DNA of 35,120 nucleotides. Source: a virus. The stretch spans positions 1-35,120 of IMG/VR virus record IMGVR_UViG_3300035698_010320, one strand, 5' to 3'. The notes below the pieces were generated by a model. The model saw only the letters and a program-made list of their open reading frames with translations. It was not told the origin of the DNA and ran no database searches. Positions 5,449 through 14,285 of this stretch are shown piece by piece; position 1 is the first letter of the stretch, and each line of letters begins with the position of its first letter. A program made the position numbers and the translations under genes.

Positions 5449-6723
5449 ATGCGTTCGAGATACAGTCCGCCAGAAAGAGGATTCCAAGTTGTCGTTGCGG
5501 CGAGCGACGCGACTGACAAAGCCAAGAGGGTAGCCGACTACGTTTGTGATGGCACGGCGGATCAGGAGGAGATCCAAGCAGCTATAGATGCCACGGCAAG
5601 CACCGGGGGGCAAGTAAGGCTTTCGGCTGGCAACTTTGCCATTTCAGCAGCGATCGAAATGACCCATGCGGTAGGGTTGATCGGCAGTGGCGATAATGCC
5701 TCCATCCTACGAGCGATCGACGACATCGAAGATAATGTGGTCGAGTACTGCCCGACGACCGCCGGTGGTTTTGCAAACCTGCGAGACTTGGAAATTATCG
5801 GCCATGCTGAGGGGACAGTCGGGCATGGGATCTACATGTGTGATGACGGCGAGGCACCTCCCGTAGGAGACCCTCGAGATTGGACGATTGACCGGGTTTA
5901 TATCCGTGAGTGTGCCCAAGACGGTATTCACATCACAGCTAATTGGGGCGGAAAGATCACTAATTGTATCAGCGAAACCAACGAGGGCAAAGGGGCCTAT
6001 CTGACAGGAGGTACGCAAACCTTCGTGAAGGGTAGTTTCTTTGCCTACAACAAAGGCGATTACGGCGTTCAGATTGCTACACCTGATTGTCAATTCCTTC
6101 ATAATTATGTCTTCCGCAATGAAAAATCAGGGATGTATGTAGCGGGGGATAATAATGTTTTGGTTGGGAATAAGTTTCTGAGTAATGGATGCGAAACGGC
6201 GTCAACAACGAATACGCATTCAAATTTGATTCTCTGGGCAAGCGCCACTTATGGCACGGTTATCGTTGGGAACAACTTCAACGGCGTCTATGGCGGAAAA
6301 AACACCAAATACGACATCTACATCAATCAAGCGGTAAACAATATCATCACAGGCAACTCTTTCGAGACCATCGGCACGACTCACATCTATGACCCACTGG
6401 GTACTGGCCAGATTATTGGCAATAATGTGGGGGCGGATGATACCGTCAAAGCTTCTGTTGCAATCAGTCCTGCCGGGAAAACTTCGATTGATACAACCAA
6501 TGGAGCGTTAGCACTCTCACTAAAAGACGGAACAACTCTTGGCCAATTCTGCGAAATAGTGATGACCGTTGATGGGGGACATGACGCGACGCTAACAATA
6601 GCGCATCATGCAACAGACGACGCTGAGACTGCTACTTTTGCGGATGTTGATGACAGGCTGATTTTGCAGTGGGAGGGAACACATTGGAACACATGGCAAA
6701 ACACGGGCGTCGTGTTCCCGTAA
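5449..6723 (+). CDS. Tailspike-like protein with right-handed parallel beta-helix (pectate-lyase fold)
   Basis: The start is placed at the ATG at 5449 (424 residues), preceded by AAAGGTGA; a TTG further upstream is unlikely. The N-terminal segment around VADYVCDGTADQEEIQAAID, followed by a TGGQVRLSAGNF strand, is the standard opening of pectate-lyase-3-type beta-helices. It leads into many short N-x-I/F-x-x-N rungs (about 120-330, e.g. NNVLVGNKFLSNG, NNIITGNSFETIG). The last 90 residues form a separate beta domain (GQFCEIVMTVDGGHDATLTI) that could be a trimerization or receptor-binding head. Such proteins bind or degrade surface polysaccharide. No catalytic residues can be assigned. The position between terL and portal, away from the other fibre gene, is unusual. 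Confidence 0.8.
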   Translation: MRSRYSPPERGFQVVVAASDATDKAKRVADYVCDGTADQEEIQAAIDATASTGGQVRLSAGNFAISAAIEMTHAVGLIGSGDNASILRAIDDIEDNVVEYCPTTAGGFANLRDLEIIGHAEGTVGHGIYMCDDGEAPPVGDPRDWTIDRVYIRECAQDGIHITANWGGKITNCISETNEGKGAYLTGGTQTFVKGSFFAYNKGDYGVQIATPDCQFLHNYVFRNEKSGMYVAGDNNVLVGNKFLSNGCETASTTNTHSNLILWASATYGTVIVGNNFNGVYGGKNTKYDIYINQAVNNIITGNSFETIGTTHIYDPLGTGQIIGNNVGADDTVKASVAISPAGKTSIDTTNGALALSLKDGTTLGQFCEIVMTVDGGHDATLTIAHHATDDAETATFADVDDRLILQWEGTHWNTWQNTGVVFP

Positions 6724-6745
6724 AAAACTTTCGGAGAACTTAAAC

Positions 6746-7333
6746 ATGTACTTGGATACAAAGATCGATACTTTCTGCCTTTTGAATCAGGCTTCAGCTA
6801 GCGTGACGGCCGGTGAAACGGCGGCAACCACGACGTACGCTTTAACGAATGCTACCGCCGTGGTCCACACGAATCGTCCTAGCAATTGCTACACGGTGTA
6901 TAAGGCCGACGCGGCGAATGCGTTTGTCGGGGCACTGCTACTCCAGGACCTGGCGGGCGATGGGTTAGCAGGTGCTGACCGAACAGCGGAGTTCACCTTG
7001 TGGGGATGGTCTCCGGGCTATTCTGGCGGCGTGAAGTTGATGACGATTATGGCGACCTGTGGCACTTCGGTGATTGGCACAGCAGCAGCTCCTGGCGTCT
7101 CGCCTGCTGATGGTTCGGCGTTAACCGGCCAGTGGGGCTATGTGGACGAAATGTCCATTACGACAAACAACATTGACGGCTGGACGCTCCCGGTGTCTGG
7201 CATAGCGTCGAACGCAATTTGCCAGTTCGCGTTCGATCCGCGAGGAATGCAATACCTCTTCGGTGATTGGGATTGCGATGCGGGTTCCGGCACGACACCC
7301 GATGACGCAATGGCTATCATCAGGCCATATTAA
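6746..7333 (+). CDS. Beta-rich putative virion protein of unknown function
   Basis: The 195-residue product lacks a recognisable family. It is rich in Thr, Ala and Gly with alternating hydrophobic residues (ASVTAGETAATTTYALTNAT), as in decoration or head-surface proteins. The ATG at 6746 has CGGAG at good spacing. It sits between the tailspike-like gene and the portal and shares general style, but no clear motif, with the 184-residue product downstream of the capsid gene. A structural role is inferred from context. Confidence 0.55.
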   Translation: MYLDTKIDTFCLLNQASASVTAGETAATTTYALTNATAVVHTNRPSNCYTVYKADAANAFVGALLLQDLAGDGLAGADRTAEFTLWGWSPGYSGGVKLMTIMATCGTSVIGTAAAPGVSPADGSALTGQWGYVDEMSITTNNIDGWTLPVSGIASNAICQFAFDPRGMQYLFGDWDCDAGSGTTPDDAMAIIRPY

Positions 7334-7345
7334 GCGAGAGACACT

Positions 7346-9523
7346 ATGGGTGAGATTGTCACCACACTGAACGACGACAAAGCGTTCCACAATAAGCTCG
7401 ACGAAATCATGATCGCTTCGCGTTCGCGGACGGAATCGTTCACTGATCTGTATTCCGACGCGCTCCGCTATATGTACGGGCATCAGATCCACGGCAAGCG
7501 GGAAGAAGGTTGGGAGTATCCGGTCATCAACCAGATCTACCCCGACCTCACGCAAGAGGTTGCGATGCTCTCGGCCAATCAGCCGCGACTGCAAACCAGC
7601 CCGGTCGAGGACACTGATATTGAGGCGGCTAAGGCCTGTGGTGAGATCCTGCAAGCCTACTGGGTCAACGACCTCAACATGCAGATGCGGATCATGCAGG
7701 CGCTGTATGACGCTAAGCAAGCGGGCATGTACATCTTCAAGTTCTGGTGGGAGCCCAAGCAGCGATGGAACAAGCGGCTCCAGCACGTGCATCGAGCGAA
7801 CGGCGAAGGCATCCCAACGAAGGTCTTCGAGTCATTGCCTTCGGAGGAGAAGGCCAAGTACGTTCCCCAAGACGGGGCCTGGGAGGGCGACCTCCGAGTT
7901 GAGGTAATCGATCCGTTCTACTTTGGCTTTGATCCCAACGTCGAAGTTGCGGCTCGCATTCCGTTTGATGCCGAGTACGTTACGATCAAGCACTACATCC
8001 CGATGGAGAAGGCGGCGGCTCGATGGCCGATATACAAGGATTTTCTGAAGCAAACCAAAGGGATTGACCAAGCGGGCAAATCACTGTGGGTTCCTGGCGG
8101 CGGCGATAGCTCGACCGATGAGACGGGAGCCGACGTTACCTCGGGCGACTGGCATGGGCGAGAAAAAACCGAACTGAACGCCGAATCCATGCAGCGGCGA
8201 CTTGCCGACCTGTTACTAGGCAAGGAGCCCGTACAGTATGGCGGCAAGGCCGAGGGTCAAGGGATGGTGGAGGTTGAGGAGATTTACTGGAAGGACCGCA
8301 GTGTTGAGACTGTGGAGGCCCAGAGCGAAGATATGCCGACTCTCAGTCCCGGAGAATCTCGAGGCGACATTTTCAAGCCGCACGGTGACGTGTTCCACTA
8401 TGATCGGAGCAAGCCCATTGAGCAGGACGGGGCGATCGTCGGGTATGAGCGATTTAAGGGCAAGTGGCCCAAGCGTCAAGTCGCTCCGGCCTACGAGCAG
8501 CCCACGTACCCTAACGGGCGTGTCTCGATTCGCGTAGACCATGAGTGCGTCGTCGAAGATCGGGCCTGGCCCTATAGCCGGTGGATGGTCTCGGCTGGCG
8601 TCAATTACATGCTACCCCACATCGCCAACGGCCTCAATGGTGTGGAGATGCTTCGCTCATTGCAGGATTACACCAACAATATTCATTGCCACACCTTCAA
8701 TATCGTGCGCAATTTCAGCGACCCGACGCACTACGTCGAGGAGGGGGCCTATCCGGCTAAGAAGAAGCCCGAGACCCCGATCGTCAACAAGCCCGGCAAG
8801 ACGGTGTTCGTAGCGACTGGAGCGAACCGCCAGAAGAAGATATACACGGAAGACGGCCACGATATCCCCATCGGCCTGCTGCGACTGCATGAACTATTCA
8901 AGGAGGCATCCAAGGACAACTCAGGCATCCACGACGTGGCCCAGGGTAAGGCTAGCGGCACTAATACCCTTGGGGAGCTACAGATGCTCAACCGGAGCAC
9001 ACGGCTCCGTGTGGGGATGCAGGGGCTCATTCTCGACGACTCCCTGCGTGGCGTGGGCCAAGGGTGTGCGGAACTCATTCAGCACCATCTGCCTATCCAT
9101 CGGTGGGTGCGCCGGTTGGGTCCTGAGCGGGGAGCGATGATGGCGTCGGTTCAGTGGACGCAGTCGCTCAAGGAGGCTCGCTACGACGTGTTTATGGAAA
9201 CGGCCTCAACCCTGCCTTATGACGAGGAGCGGGAGCTAGCAAAATACAAAGAAGCTCTCAATGTGGCCGGACCGGAGCTGATGATGGAGGCCTATCTGCA
9301 GAAGCTGGGCATCTCCAACATAGCTGAGATCATGACGAAGCACCCGCTCGTAGCCCCGTTCCGACAACTGCTGGAAATGGCAAAGCAAATGGGCATGGGA
9401 TCGGAAGAGCTGCTTGCAGCTATCCAGGCCCAACTAGCACAGATACAACCGCTATTGGCTCCGGCTCAGGGTGGGCCGGGTGCCGGAGCACCGCCCCAAG
9501 GGGCACAATCAGGAGAAGTGTAA
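7346..9523 (+). CDS. Portal protein (P22-like size)
   Basis: The 725-residue protein starts with helical residues FTDLYSDALRYMYGHQ and then the segment VINQIYPDLTQEVAMLSANQ, typical of large podovirus portals in which the clip/stem follows an N-terminal wing. The central part is the alpha/beta wing (RVEVIDPFYFGFDPNVE and the segment around IKHYIPMEKAAARWP). The segment around GIHDVAQGKASGTNTLGELQ and the following helices resemble the stem/crown. The C-terminus is Gln/Ala/Gly-Pro-rich. The dodecameric portal is the DNA gate and motor docking site at one capsid vertex. Its length is comparable to the P22 portal. The next ATG overlaps its stop (TAATG). Confidence 0.88.
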   Translation: MGEIVTTLNDDKAFHNKLDEIMIASRSRTESFTDLYSDALRYMYGHQIHGKREEGWEYPVINQIYPDLTQEVAMLSANQPRLQTSPVEDTDIEAAKACGEILQAYWVNDLNMQMRIMQALYDAKQAGMYIFKFWWEPKQRWNKRLQHVHRANGEGIPTKVFESLPSEEKAKYVPQDGAWEGDLRVEVIDPFYFGFDPNVEVAARIPFDAEYVTIKHYIPMEKAAARWPIYKDFLKQTKGIDQAGKSLWVPGGGDSSTDETGADVTSGDWHGREKTELNAESMQRRLADLLLGKEPVQYGGKAEGQGMVEVEEIYWKDRSVETVEAQSEDMPTLSPGESRGDIFKPHGDVFHYDRSKPIEQDGAIVGYERFKGKWPKRQVAPAYEQPTYPNGRVSIRVDHECVVEDRAWPYSRWMVSAGVNYMLPHIANGLNGVEMLRSLQDYTNNIHCHTFNIVRNFSDPTHYVEEGAYPAKKKPETPIVNKPGKTVFVATGANRQKKIYTEDGHDIPIGLLRLHELFKEASKDNSGIHDVAQGKASGTNTLGELQMLNRSTRLRVGMQGLILDDSLRGVGQGCAELIQHHLPIHRWVRRLGPERGAMMASVQWTQSLKEARYDVFMETASTLPYDEERELAKYKEALNVAGPELMMEAYLQKLGISNIAEIMTKHPLVAPFRQLLEMAKQMGMGSEELLAAIQAQLAQIQPLLAPAQGGPGAGAPPQGAQSGEV

Positions 9524-9846
9524 TGGACAATCTCGAAAAAAAAGAGGAGCTGCAAGAGTGTTGCGGCACCTGCAGATTCCACTGGCCCGGCTGGGCTCCG
9601 CTGGTAATTCCGTTGCCGCCCAAACCGAACGCGATAGCGGGCTCGCCTCAGATGGTGACCCAGGCTACTATTTGCGGCAATGCTGACGGCCCGTTTTTTC
9701 AGCATATTTTAACGGTCCAGAAACACTGCGACGCGTACGAGTGCATCCCAAAAAAAGTGCCACCCGCAGGAGGGGGCGGGTTTTCGGAAAAAAGAGGGAC
9801 ACCCGACGACGACGAAAACACTGAGTCGATGATTATTCAGCCATAA
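9523..9846 (+). CDS. Small Cys-rich protein after portal
   Basis: The 107-residue product starts in a TAATG overlap with the portal stop, so it is probably translationally coupled. It contains CCGTC (13-17), Cys51 and Cys69-x4-Cys74 in a pattern that could bind one zinc. It ends in a Gly-rich linker and an acidic tail. The family is not recognised. Similar short Cys-containing proteins often follow phage portal genes, but their role is unknown. Confidence 0.55.
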   Translation: MDNLEKKEELQECCGTCRFHWPGWAPLVIPLPPKPNAIAGSPQMVTQATICGNADGPFFQHILTVQKHCDAYECIPKKVPPAGGGGFSEKRGTPDDDENTESMIIQP

Positions 9847-9888
9847 CCGGGAAAGCGTATCCGATTCTATCAAATAAGGAGCCAGATC

Positions 9889-10398
9889 ATGGCAAAAAGT
9901 AAGTCCAGCAAGCAAAACAAGCCGAGTAAGCCTACTAGACCAGCAGGAGTAAATCCTGTGGTCGGCGACCCAGGCAATGTCGTCGTCGATGGCGACGCCA
10001 CGTACGAGGCATTGATTCCGTTTGTCGTTAAGCGAACGATCAAGGGCAAGCCCGCCGGTCAACAAAACCGTGTTATGGCCGCCAGCGATCTGTCCGCCCT
10101 GCGAAAGGCGATTGAAGTGTTTACTGTCCCCCCTGCTGTGAAAGCGGTGGCCCCTGAACCCGAGAAACAGGAGAAGCGACCTATGCAAAATGACAAACCA
10201 TCACCCGCAGTGATCCCCGAGCCGGAAGCTCCGTCCGAGGTTGCTGCATCGCTGGTTAATGGCGATGCGAACGTCTCGGAGAATAAAGAGGTTGCTGCCT
10301 CGCCATTCAATGGCGATGCGAACGTCTCGGAGGATATTCCTGTCGATCACGACGACGCGACGACGAACGAAGAATGGAACCAAGACTACAAAAAGTAA
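9889..10398 (+). CDS. Low-complexity putative virion protein with internal tandem repeat
   Basis: The 169-residue product has a strongly basic Lys/Ser/Pro N-terminus (about 1-20). A short ordered segment follows (about 38-82, including ALIPFVVKRTIKGKPAG and ASDLSALRKAIEVFTVP). The tail is Pro/Glu-rich and disordered, and contains two 17-residue repeats centred on NGDANVSE. AAGGAG precedes the ATG. It is the last gene before a strong terminator. No family is recognised; a small virion-associated or assembly protein is plausible. Confidence 0.55.
   Translation: MAKSKSSKQNKPSKPTRPAGVNPVVGDPGNVVVDGDATYEALIPFVVKRTIKGKPAGQQNRVMAASDLSALRKAIEVFTVPPAVKAVAPEPEKQEKRPMQNDKPSPAVIPEPEAPSEVAASLVNGDANVSENKEVAASPFNGDANVSEDIPVDHDDATTNEEWNQDYKK
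10237..10338 (+). repeat. 51-bp tandem duplication within the preceding gene
   Basis: Two 51-bp units (10237-10287 and 10288-10338) both begin GAGGTTGCTGC and share GGCGATGCGAACGTCTCGGA, with a few substitutions between. The period is a multiple of three, so the frame is kept. Confidence 0.85.
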
Positions 10399-10429
10399 TA
10401 GCGATCTAGCGCCAAAAAAAACCGAATAG

Positions 10430-10458
10430 GCACGCTAGGCTTGATCACCTAGTGGTGC
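10430..10458 (+). other. Imperfect hairpin upstream of terminator
   Basis: GCAC-g-CTAGG (10430-10439) pairs with CCTAG-tg-GTGC (10448-10458) across an 8-base loop. No U-tract follows. It may stabilise the transcript end or bind a protein; its function is not known. Confidence 0.45.
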
Positions 10459-10477
10459 GTTGACACTGGCCTTCAAC

Positions 10478-10523
10478 GGGGCGGTGCGGACTCTTTATGA
10501 GTTCTGCACCGCCCCTTTTTTTT
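10478..10523 (+). terminator. Strong rho-independent terminator
   Basis: A perfect 10-bp stem, GGGGCGGTGC (10478-10487) with GCACCGCCCC (10506-10515), has a loop that can itself pair (ACTC/GAGT). It is followed by eight T residues (10516-10523). It ends the terminase-portal transcript ahead of the scaffold and capsid genes. Confidence 0.92.
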
Positions 10524-10685
10524 GGCGTTTTTACTGAATAGTGCCCCAAGCACAACTGCCTCTGACCCGTTCGGACAGGTGCTGAACACGGTAGGCGGCG
10601 GCGAGTGCCAGCGGGCGTTTAACCTATTTTGCTGAGTCGGCTCGGCCATGAGCTGATCCGATGAGAAGCGAAAGGAATTTTAGCC
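10524..10685 (+). promoter_or_regulatory. Intergenic leader of scaffold/capsid genes; promoter expected but not identified
   Basis: This 162-base stretch separates a strong terminator from the scaffold gene, so a promoter for the most highly expressed virion genes is expected here. I find no good TTGACA/TATAAT pair. A small hairpin (GCTC-ggccat-GAGC, around 10640-10653) and an AAAGGA ribosome site before the ATG at 10686 are visible. A promoter for the phage sigma factor would fit but cannot be pointed to. Confidence 0.3.
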
Positions 10686-11615
10686 ATGCCACCTATGATG
10701 CACACAGGGCACGAGATCAATGAGACAGTCGAGCAGGCTGTGGGGTTTGAGAACGACATCTCTGGGCAGGTAGAAGCCACGCCAGCGGATAAGCCGGCGG
10801 ACGAGGCAAAGCCTGCCCCTGAGGCCCCAAAGCCTGAGGCCGCTCCCAAGCCGGAGTGGGACCTCAAGAAGCAACATGCCGACGAAATCCGTGCTGCACA
10901 GCAACGGGAAGCGGCATTGCGGACTCAGAGTGCCCAGCTCGACGAGCGGAACGCTAAGCTGGGTGAGACAGTCACGTCACTTCAGGGTGACTTGACGGAG
11001 ATCAAGACTCAGTTGAGTTCTCTCAAGGACCGCGAGCCCGACGACGAGATGGACCTGGACGAGCTGGACGACTTCGAGGGACTACAGAACGCCCTCAAGA
11101 CGGTGACCGGCAAACTGGCTCAACAGCAAGAACGGCTCACAGCGTCCACGACAAAGATGACGACGGCGAGCGAACGCCTGGCCGCACAGCAAGAAACGAT
11201 AGATAAGCTGCAAGGCCAGTTGGAAGAAGTTTCGACCATCGCCAGGCAAGAAGTGGGTTCCAAGGCAGTGCATGCGGCGTGTGAACCTCTCAACACCCAG
11301 TACGGGGCCCAATTTGAGGACGCCGCGGTCGAAGCTGTGGACACTCGTTTTATTCAGCTTGGAATGAATCGGCTGGAGCCTAACGCTCAGCGAAAATGGA
11401 TTCTCTCGGAGCTGAATAGTACCTACCATCGCATGGCTGCGGATGCTCACGCATCCGCGAACACCCCCGCCAAGGGAACAGTTCCCCCGGCGATTAGTGC
11501 CACCACGGGCGGCGCGGCAGCTCCGGCTAATGTCCCGCTCAAGGAAGGCAGTTTTGAAGACGTAAAAGCGCAACTTGACAGTCAGGCTCGTGCTCCGACA
11601 CGGCGGCTGTCCTAG
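10686..11615 (+). CDS. Capsid scaffolding protein
   Basis: The 309-residue, highly charged, mostly helical protein lies immediately upstream of the major capsid gene. The N-terminus is disordered and Pro/Ala/Glu-rich (about 30-60). A long coiled coil follows (about 60-200, e.g. LTEIKTQLSSLKDRE and LAAQQETIDKLQGQLEEV) with an acidic patch DDEMDLDELDDFE. The C-terminal region is Ala/Pro-rich and ends in a basic helix-like tail, as needed to touch capsid subunits. Length and layout match P22-type scaffolds, which nucleate procapsids and leave before maturation. No protease is visible nearby. Confidence 0.82.
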   Translation: MPPMMHTGHEINETVEQAVGFENDISGQVEATPADKPADEAKPAPEAPKPEAAPKPEWDLKKQHADEIRAAQQREAALRTQSAQLDERNAKLGETVTSLQGDLTEIKTQLSSLKDREPDDEMDLDELDDFEGLQNALKTVTGKLAQQQERLTASTTKMTTASERLAAQQETIDKLQGQLEEVSTIARQEVGSKAVHAACEPLNTQYGAQFEDAAVEAVDTRFIQLGMNRLEPNAQRKWILSELNSTYHRMAADAHASANTPAKGTVPPAISATTGGAAAPANVPLKEGSFEDVKAQLDSQARAPTRRLS

Positions 11616-11638
11616 ATAACAACGAAAGGCGGTCAATC

Positions 11639-12727
11639 ATGGCCACAAATTTAACCGTTGCCACCAGGACGTTTTACGACCTGACGTGGAAAAGTCAGAT
11701 CACCTACGGCATGCCGATCCTGCGTCGTTTGCTGGAACGCAAGCGGATGCGGATGGGCGGTATCTGGGTCTCGAACATCAATGAGACGGCAGACAGCGAA
11801 ACCCTGGTCCAAGAGTACGGTCCCGAAGACGGCCTCGACGCTGGCTCCAAGACCATCATGGGAACCTCTAAGTGGAACATTGCTTTTATGCAGTGCCCCA
11901 TCGAGGAATCCATCGACGAAGAGATTATGAACCGGCCGGAAGGCGACACGCAGCTCGTGAAGATTCGCGACAAAGTGACGGCGAGCACGCAGCGAGGCAT
12001 GAAGATTCGCATGGCCAAGCGTATTTGGGGCTGTGCCTCCGATACCGAGATCGATGACAAGCACACTCTGCTCCAGGGCATCCCTTCCGCCCTGTACAAC
12101 GCCACTTACGGCGGCGTGGCCCGAACCACGACCAGCAACAGCTACTGGATGTCGGCGGACGCAGGAGCTTCCTGTATCAACATTGAAACGGCTGTGTCCA
12201 TCTCTAAGCGTCAGATCTGGGAATGGATCGACTCGGTCAAGTATTATCACGAAGGGCCCGAGTCCCTGTTGATCGTGATGGGTTCGACCCTGTTCCGTAG
12301 CCTGAAGGCTGAGATGGAAGCGTCGAATTCGTATCGCCCGGGCAAAGGCATCGCCAAGCAGGGCTTCCGGAACATGTATCTGGACGATTACGAGATCGCC
12401 GAAGATCCGTTCCTCGATACGCTCACGGAAGATTCTTGCTCCTTGAAAGACGGCGCGGACGGCTGTCTGATCGGCGAACAATCCGCCGCGTATACCGGAG
12501 CTGGTGTGGTCGCTTTGATCCACCTGGACAGTTGGGTGTTCCGTTATGTCAAGGCGTCGAACTCTTCCGGCAAGACGGAAGATCCGATGTTCACGGTCAC
12601 GGATTACTTCGATCAGTCGGTGTTGCCTGCGGGCAAAGAGAAACAACTGGCCCGCGTCAAGGGCAAGTTCAATCTCGAATGCCACCAGCCCAACGCCAAC
12701 CTGCTGCGGGTGAACGTTTCGGCGTAG
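11639..12727 (+). CDS. Major capsid protein
   Basis: The 362-residue product follows the scaffold gene. It contains features expected of an HK97-fold coat protein. There is an N-terminal helical arm, an extended loop region (SETLVQEYGPEDGLD, KWNIAFMQCPIEESIDEEI), a spine-like helix around TQLVKIRDKVTASTQRGMKI, a segment with IWEWIDSVKYYHEGPESLLI, and a C-terminal beta-rich domain (QSAAYTGAGVVALIHLDSWV). The ATG at 11639 lies 23 bases after the scaffold stop with an AAAGG site. The call rests on position, size and neighbours plus this general layout, not on a diagnostic motif. Confidence 0.85.
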   Translation: MATNLTVATRTFYDLTWKSQITYGMPILRRLLERKRMRMGGIWVSNINETADSETLVQEYGPEDGLDAGSKTIMGTSKWNIAFMQCPIEESIDEEIMNRPEGDTQLVKIRDKVTASTQRGMKIRMAKRIWGCASDTEIDDKHTLLQGIPSALYNATYGGVARTTTSNSYWMSADAGASCINIETAVSISKRQIWEWIDSVKYYHEGPESLLIVMGSTLFRSLKAEMEASNSYRPGKGIAKQGFRNMYLDDYEIAEDPFLDTLTEDSCSLKDGADGCLIGEQSAAYTGAGVVALIHLDSWVFRYVKASNSSGKTEDPMFTVTDYFDQSVLPAGKEKQLARVKGKFNLECHQPNANLLRVNVSA

Positions 12728-12774
12728 CAGAGAGTTAACGTGCGAGTGATCGCATTGTTTTTCACCAACACTTG

Positions 12775-12796
12775 CCTTCCCGCGCAGCGGGAAAGG
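12775..12796 (+). other. GC-rich hairpin between capsid gene and next gene
   Basis: TTCCCGC (12777-12783) pairs with GCGGGAA (12787-12793) around a GCA loop, extended by CC/GG with one bulge. It abuts the AGGAAGG ribosome site of the next gene and lacks a U-tract. It is better read as an mRNA 3'-stability or translation-tuning element than as a terminator. Confidence 0.5.
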
Positions 12797-12809
12797 AAGG
12801 ATTAGTATC

Positions 12810-13364
12810 ATGGCAGATGCAAGTTTAGATGATGGGGCAATTTGTCTGTATCCCCCGCAGATCGGGTGCGTGCCCCGAGTGGGCCAGCCCCCCGTTGATG
12901 GGTTCACGGGCTCCGACCATCACAACCAAGCTTACGAGAAATTTCCCGTAGGCACCACAATTCAGGTGTACGACACCACAAACAAGGGTCCATCCTACTT
13001 CACCTATTTGCGAGCAGGCGTAGCGTCTGGGACGGCGTTTGCGGCCAAGCAGGTGGGTACGGTGGGTGATGTGGCGACGGCAGCCTGGTATAGAATCTCC
13101 AACGACGGAGACCAGAGTATTACTGGCGGCCCGCCCTGCGTGTTCCTGAGTGCGATGACCCTGAACTACTACGGCTGGTTCTGGACCGGCGGAGTATGTC
13201 CGGTGGACTGGGTGTCCGGCCTGGACGGCAACTACGAGACAAACGACTCTGTCACGGCGGGCTGTATGATCTCTGTGGGCGACATGACGGCGGATAATCT
13301 GGGCTTCGTCATAGCAACCGCATTGCAGCCGTCCTGTGGTGTCTCAACTGAGGCTGACGCCTAA
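12810..13364 (+). CDS. Putative head decoration or minor virion protein
   Basis: The 184-residue product is not recognised. It is Gly/Thr-rich with beta-like segments (TTIQVYDTTNKGPSYFTYLR, NYYGWFWTGGVCPVDWV) and seven Cys. It is cotranscribed between capsid and another beta-rich protein. It resembles in style the small proteins often encoded right after podovirus coat genes. The ATG at 12810 is preceded by AGGAAGG at about 10 bases. Confidence 0.55.
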   Translation: MADASLDDGAICLYPPQIGCVPRVGQPPVDGFTGSDHHNQAYEKFPVGTTIQVYDTTNKGPSYFTYLRAGVASGTAFAAKQVGTVGDVATAAWYRISNDGDQSITGGPPCVFLSAMTLNYYGWFWTGGVCPVDWVSGLDGNYETNDSVTAGCMISVGDMTADNLGFVIATALQPSCGVSTEADA

Positions 13365-13381
13365 GAAAGGAGGCAAGCCTA

Positions 13382-14269
13382 ATGGCAGCTTTTGATTGGT
13401 CTACACAGTTTCGCTTCAAGGCGAATAACGGCTGGATCGAGAACGGAGAGTACTCGTTCACAACGACTAGCCTCACGGTGGAAGTACCCACCAAGCTAAC
13501 CAAGTGTGTGAGCCAGCAGGTGACTCCGCAGGTGACTAGTGGCGACGTGACGGAGATCCTCCGTTGCGACAAGACAATCACTTCGGGTCACATTACAGTC
13601 ACTCGCGAAGCTAAGCCGTTGACCCTGCAAACGTCCCCTGAAGACGCGGCGTGGATTACGGGGAACGACTGGGTCGGCGTGCCTGTGGGTAGGTCGCCCG
13701 TTGCCGGAACGATTGTCGGGTTCCGCGTACAGAACATGACGCTGCCCGGCGGTTCGCCGGTGATTGCACTCGGAAAGCAGGCGTCCACGGCTCTCTTGAT
13801 CGATACGACCGGCGGGACATCTGGGTTTGTGGTGGGCGAGGAAGTCTCCCAAGCAACCAGCCTGACTCGCGGTGTCGTGGTCTCCGAGACGGTGGCAGGG
13901 GACCAAATTTCCCTCGTTGTCCGCACCCTCGAAGGCTCGTGGACCACAGGCCTAGTGTCGGGTGCGACGGCCTCGATGGCTCCGAACACTCACGTCCCCA
14001 CAGCGACTGCTGCGGAGTCATTCATCGACGCAACCAACGCCTGGCTATTGCCGGAGGCTGGTTTCGGACTTGACATCCGCGAAGCTGACATCACTGTAGG
14101 TGATGCGGCAAACCAGTTCACGAGCATCACTGTGGCGAAAGGCGACATGATTATGTTCGGCACGACCAGCGGCGGCAGTTCTGACCCGTCGGGGCTGTTT
14201 GTTGCGGTGGACATTCGTCCAACAGCGACGAGCGGCTTGACGTTCGACTACGCGTTCTACGGACATTAA
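13382..14269 (+). CDS. Beta-rich virion protein carrying a VGExVSQATS module
   Basis: The 295-residue product has beta-rich N- and C-terminal parts. A central module (about 147-200) contains VGEEVSQATSLTRGVVVS and ends near LVSGATASM. The same module appears in the adaptor protein encoded next (VGEVVSQATSLATGTVVS). Such Gly/Thr modules recur in many phage head and tail proteins as surface insertions. A head-completion, decoration or capsid-fibre role is plausible. The gene has AAAGGAGG upstream of its ATG and is followed by a strong terminator. Confidence 0.6.
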   Translation: MAAFDWSTQFRFKANNGWIENGEYSFTTTSLTVEVPTKLTKCVSQQVTPQVTSGDVTEILRCDKTITSGHITVTREAKPLTLQTSPEDAAWITGNDWVGVPVGRSPVAGTIVGFRVQNMTLPGGSPVIALGKQASTALLIDTTGGTSGFVVGEEVSQATSLTRGVVVSETVAGDQISLVVRTLEGSWTTGLVSGATASMAPNTHVPTATAAESFIDATNAWLLPEAGFGLDIREADITVGDAANQFTSITVAKGDMIMFGTTSGGSSDPSGLFVAVDIRPTATSGLTFDYAFYGH

Positions 14270-14285
14270 ACCACCACCTTCTCCT

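Noticed and set aside
10460-10465. Perfect TTGACA before the terminator at 10478
   Set aside because: No -10-like hexamer lies 16-18 bases downstream; that position falls inside the terminator stem.
11651-12907. Long open frame (418 residues) on the minus strand over the capsid gene
   Set aside because: It is a shadow frame opposite a well-supported virion gene, without a ribosome site and with Arg/His-rich content typical of antisense frames. The same applies to long minus frames over terL (3697-4707) and the 724-residue gene (28856-29848).
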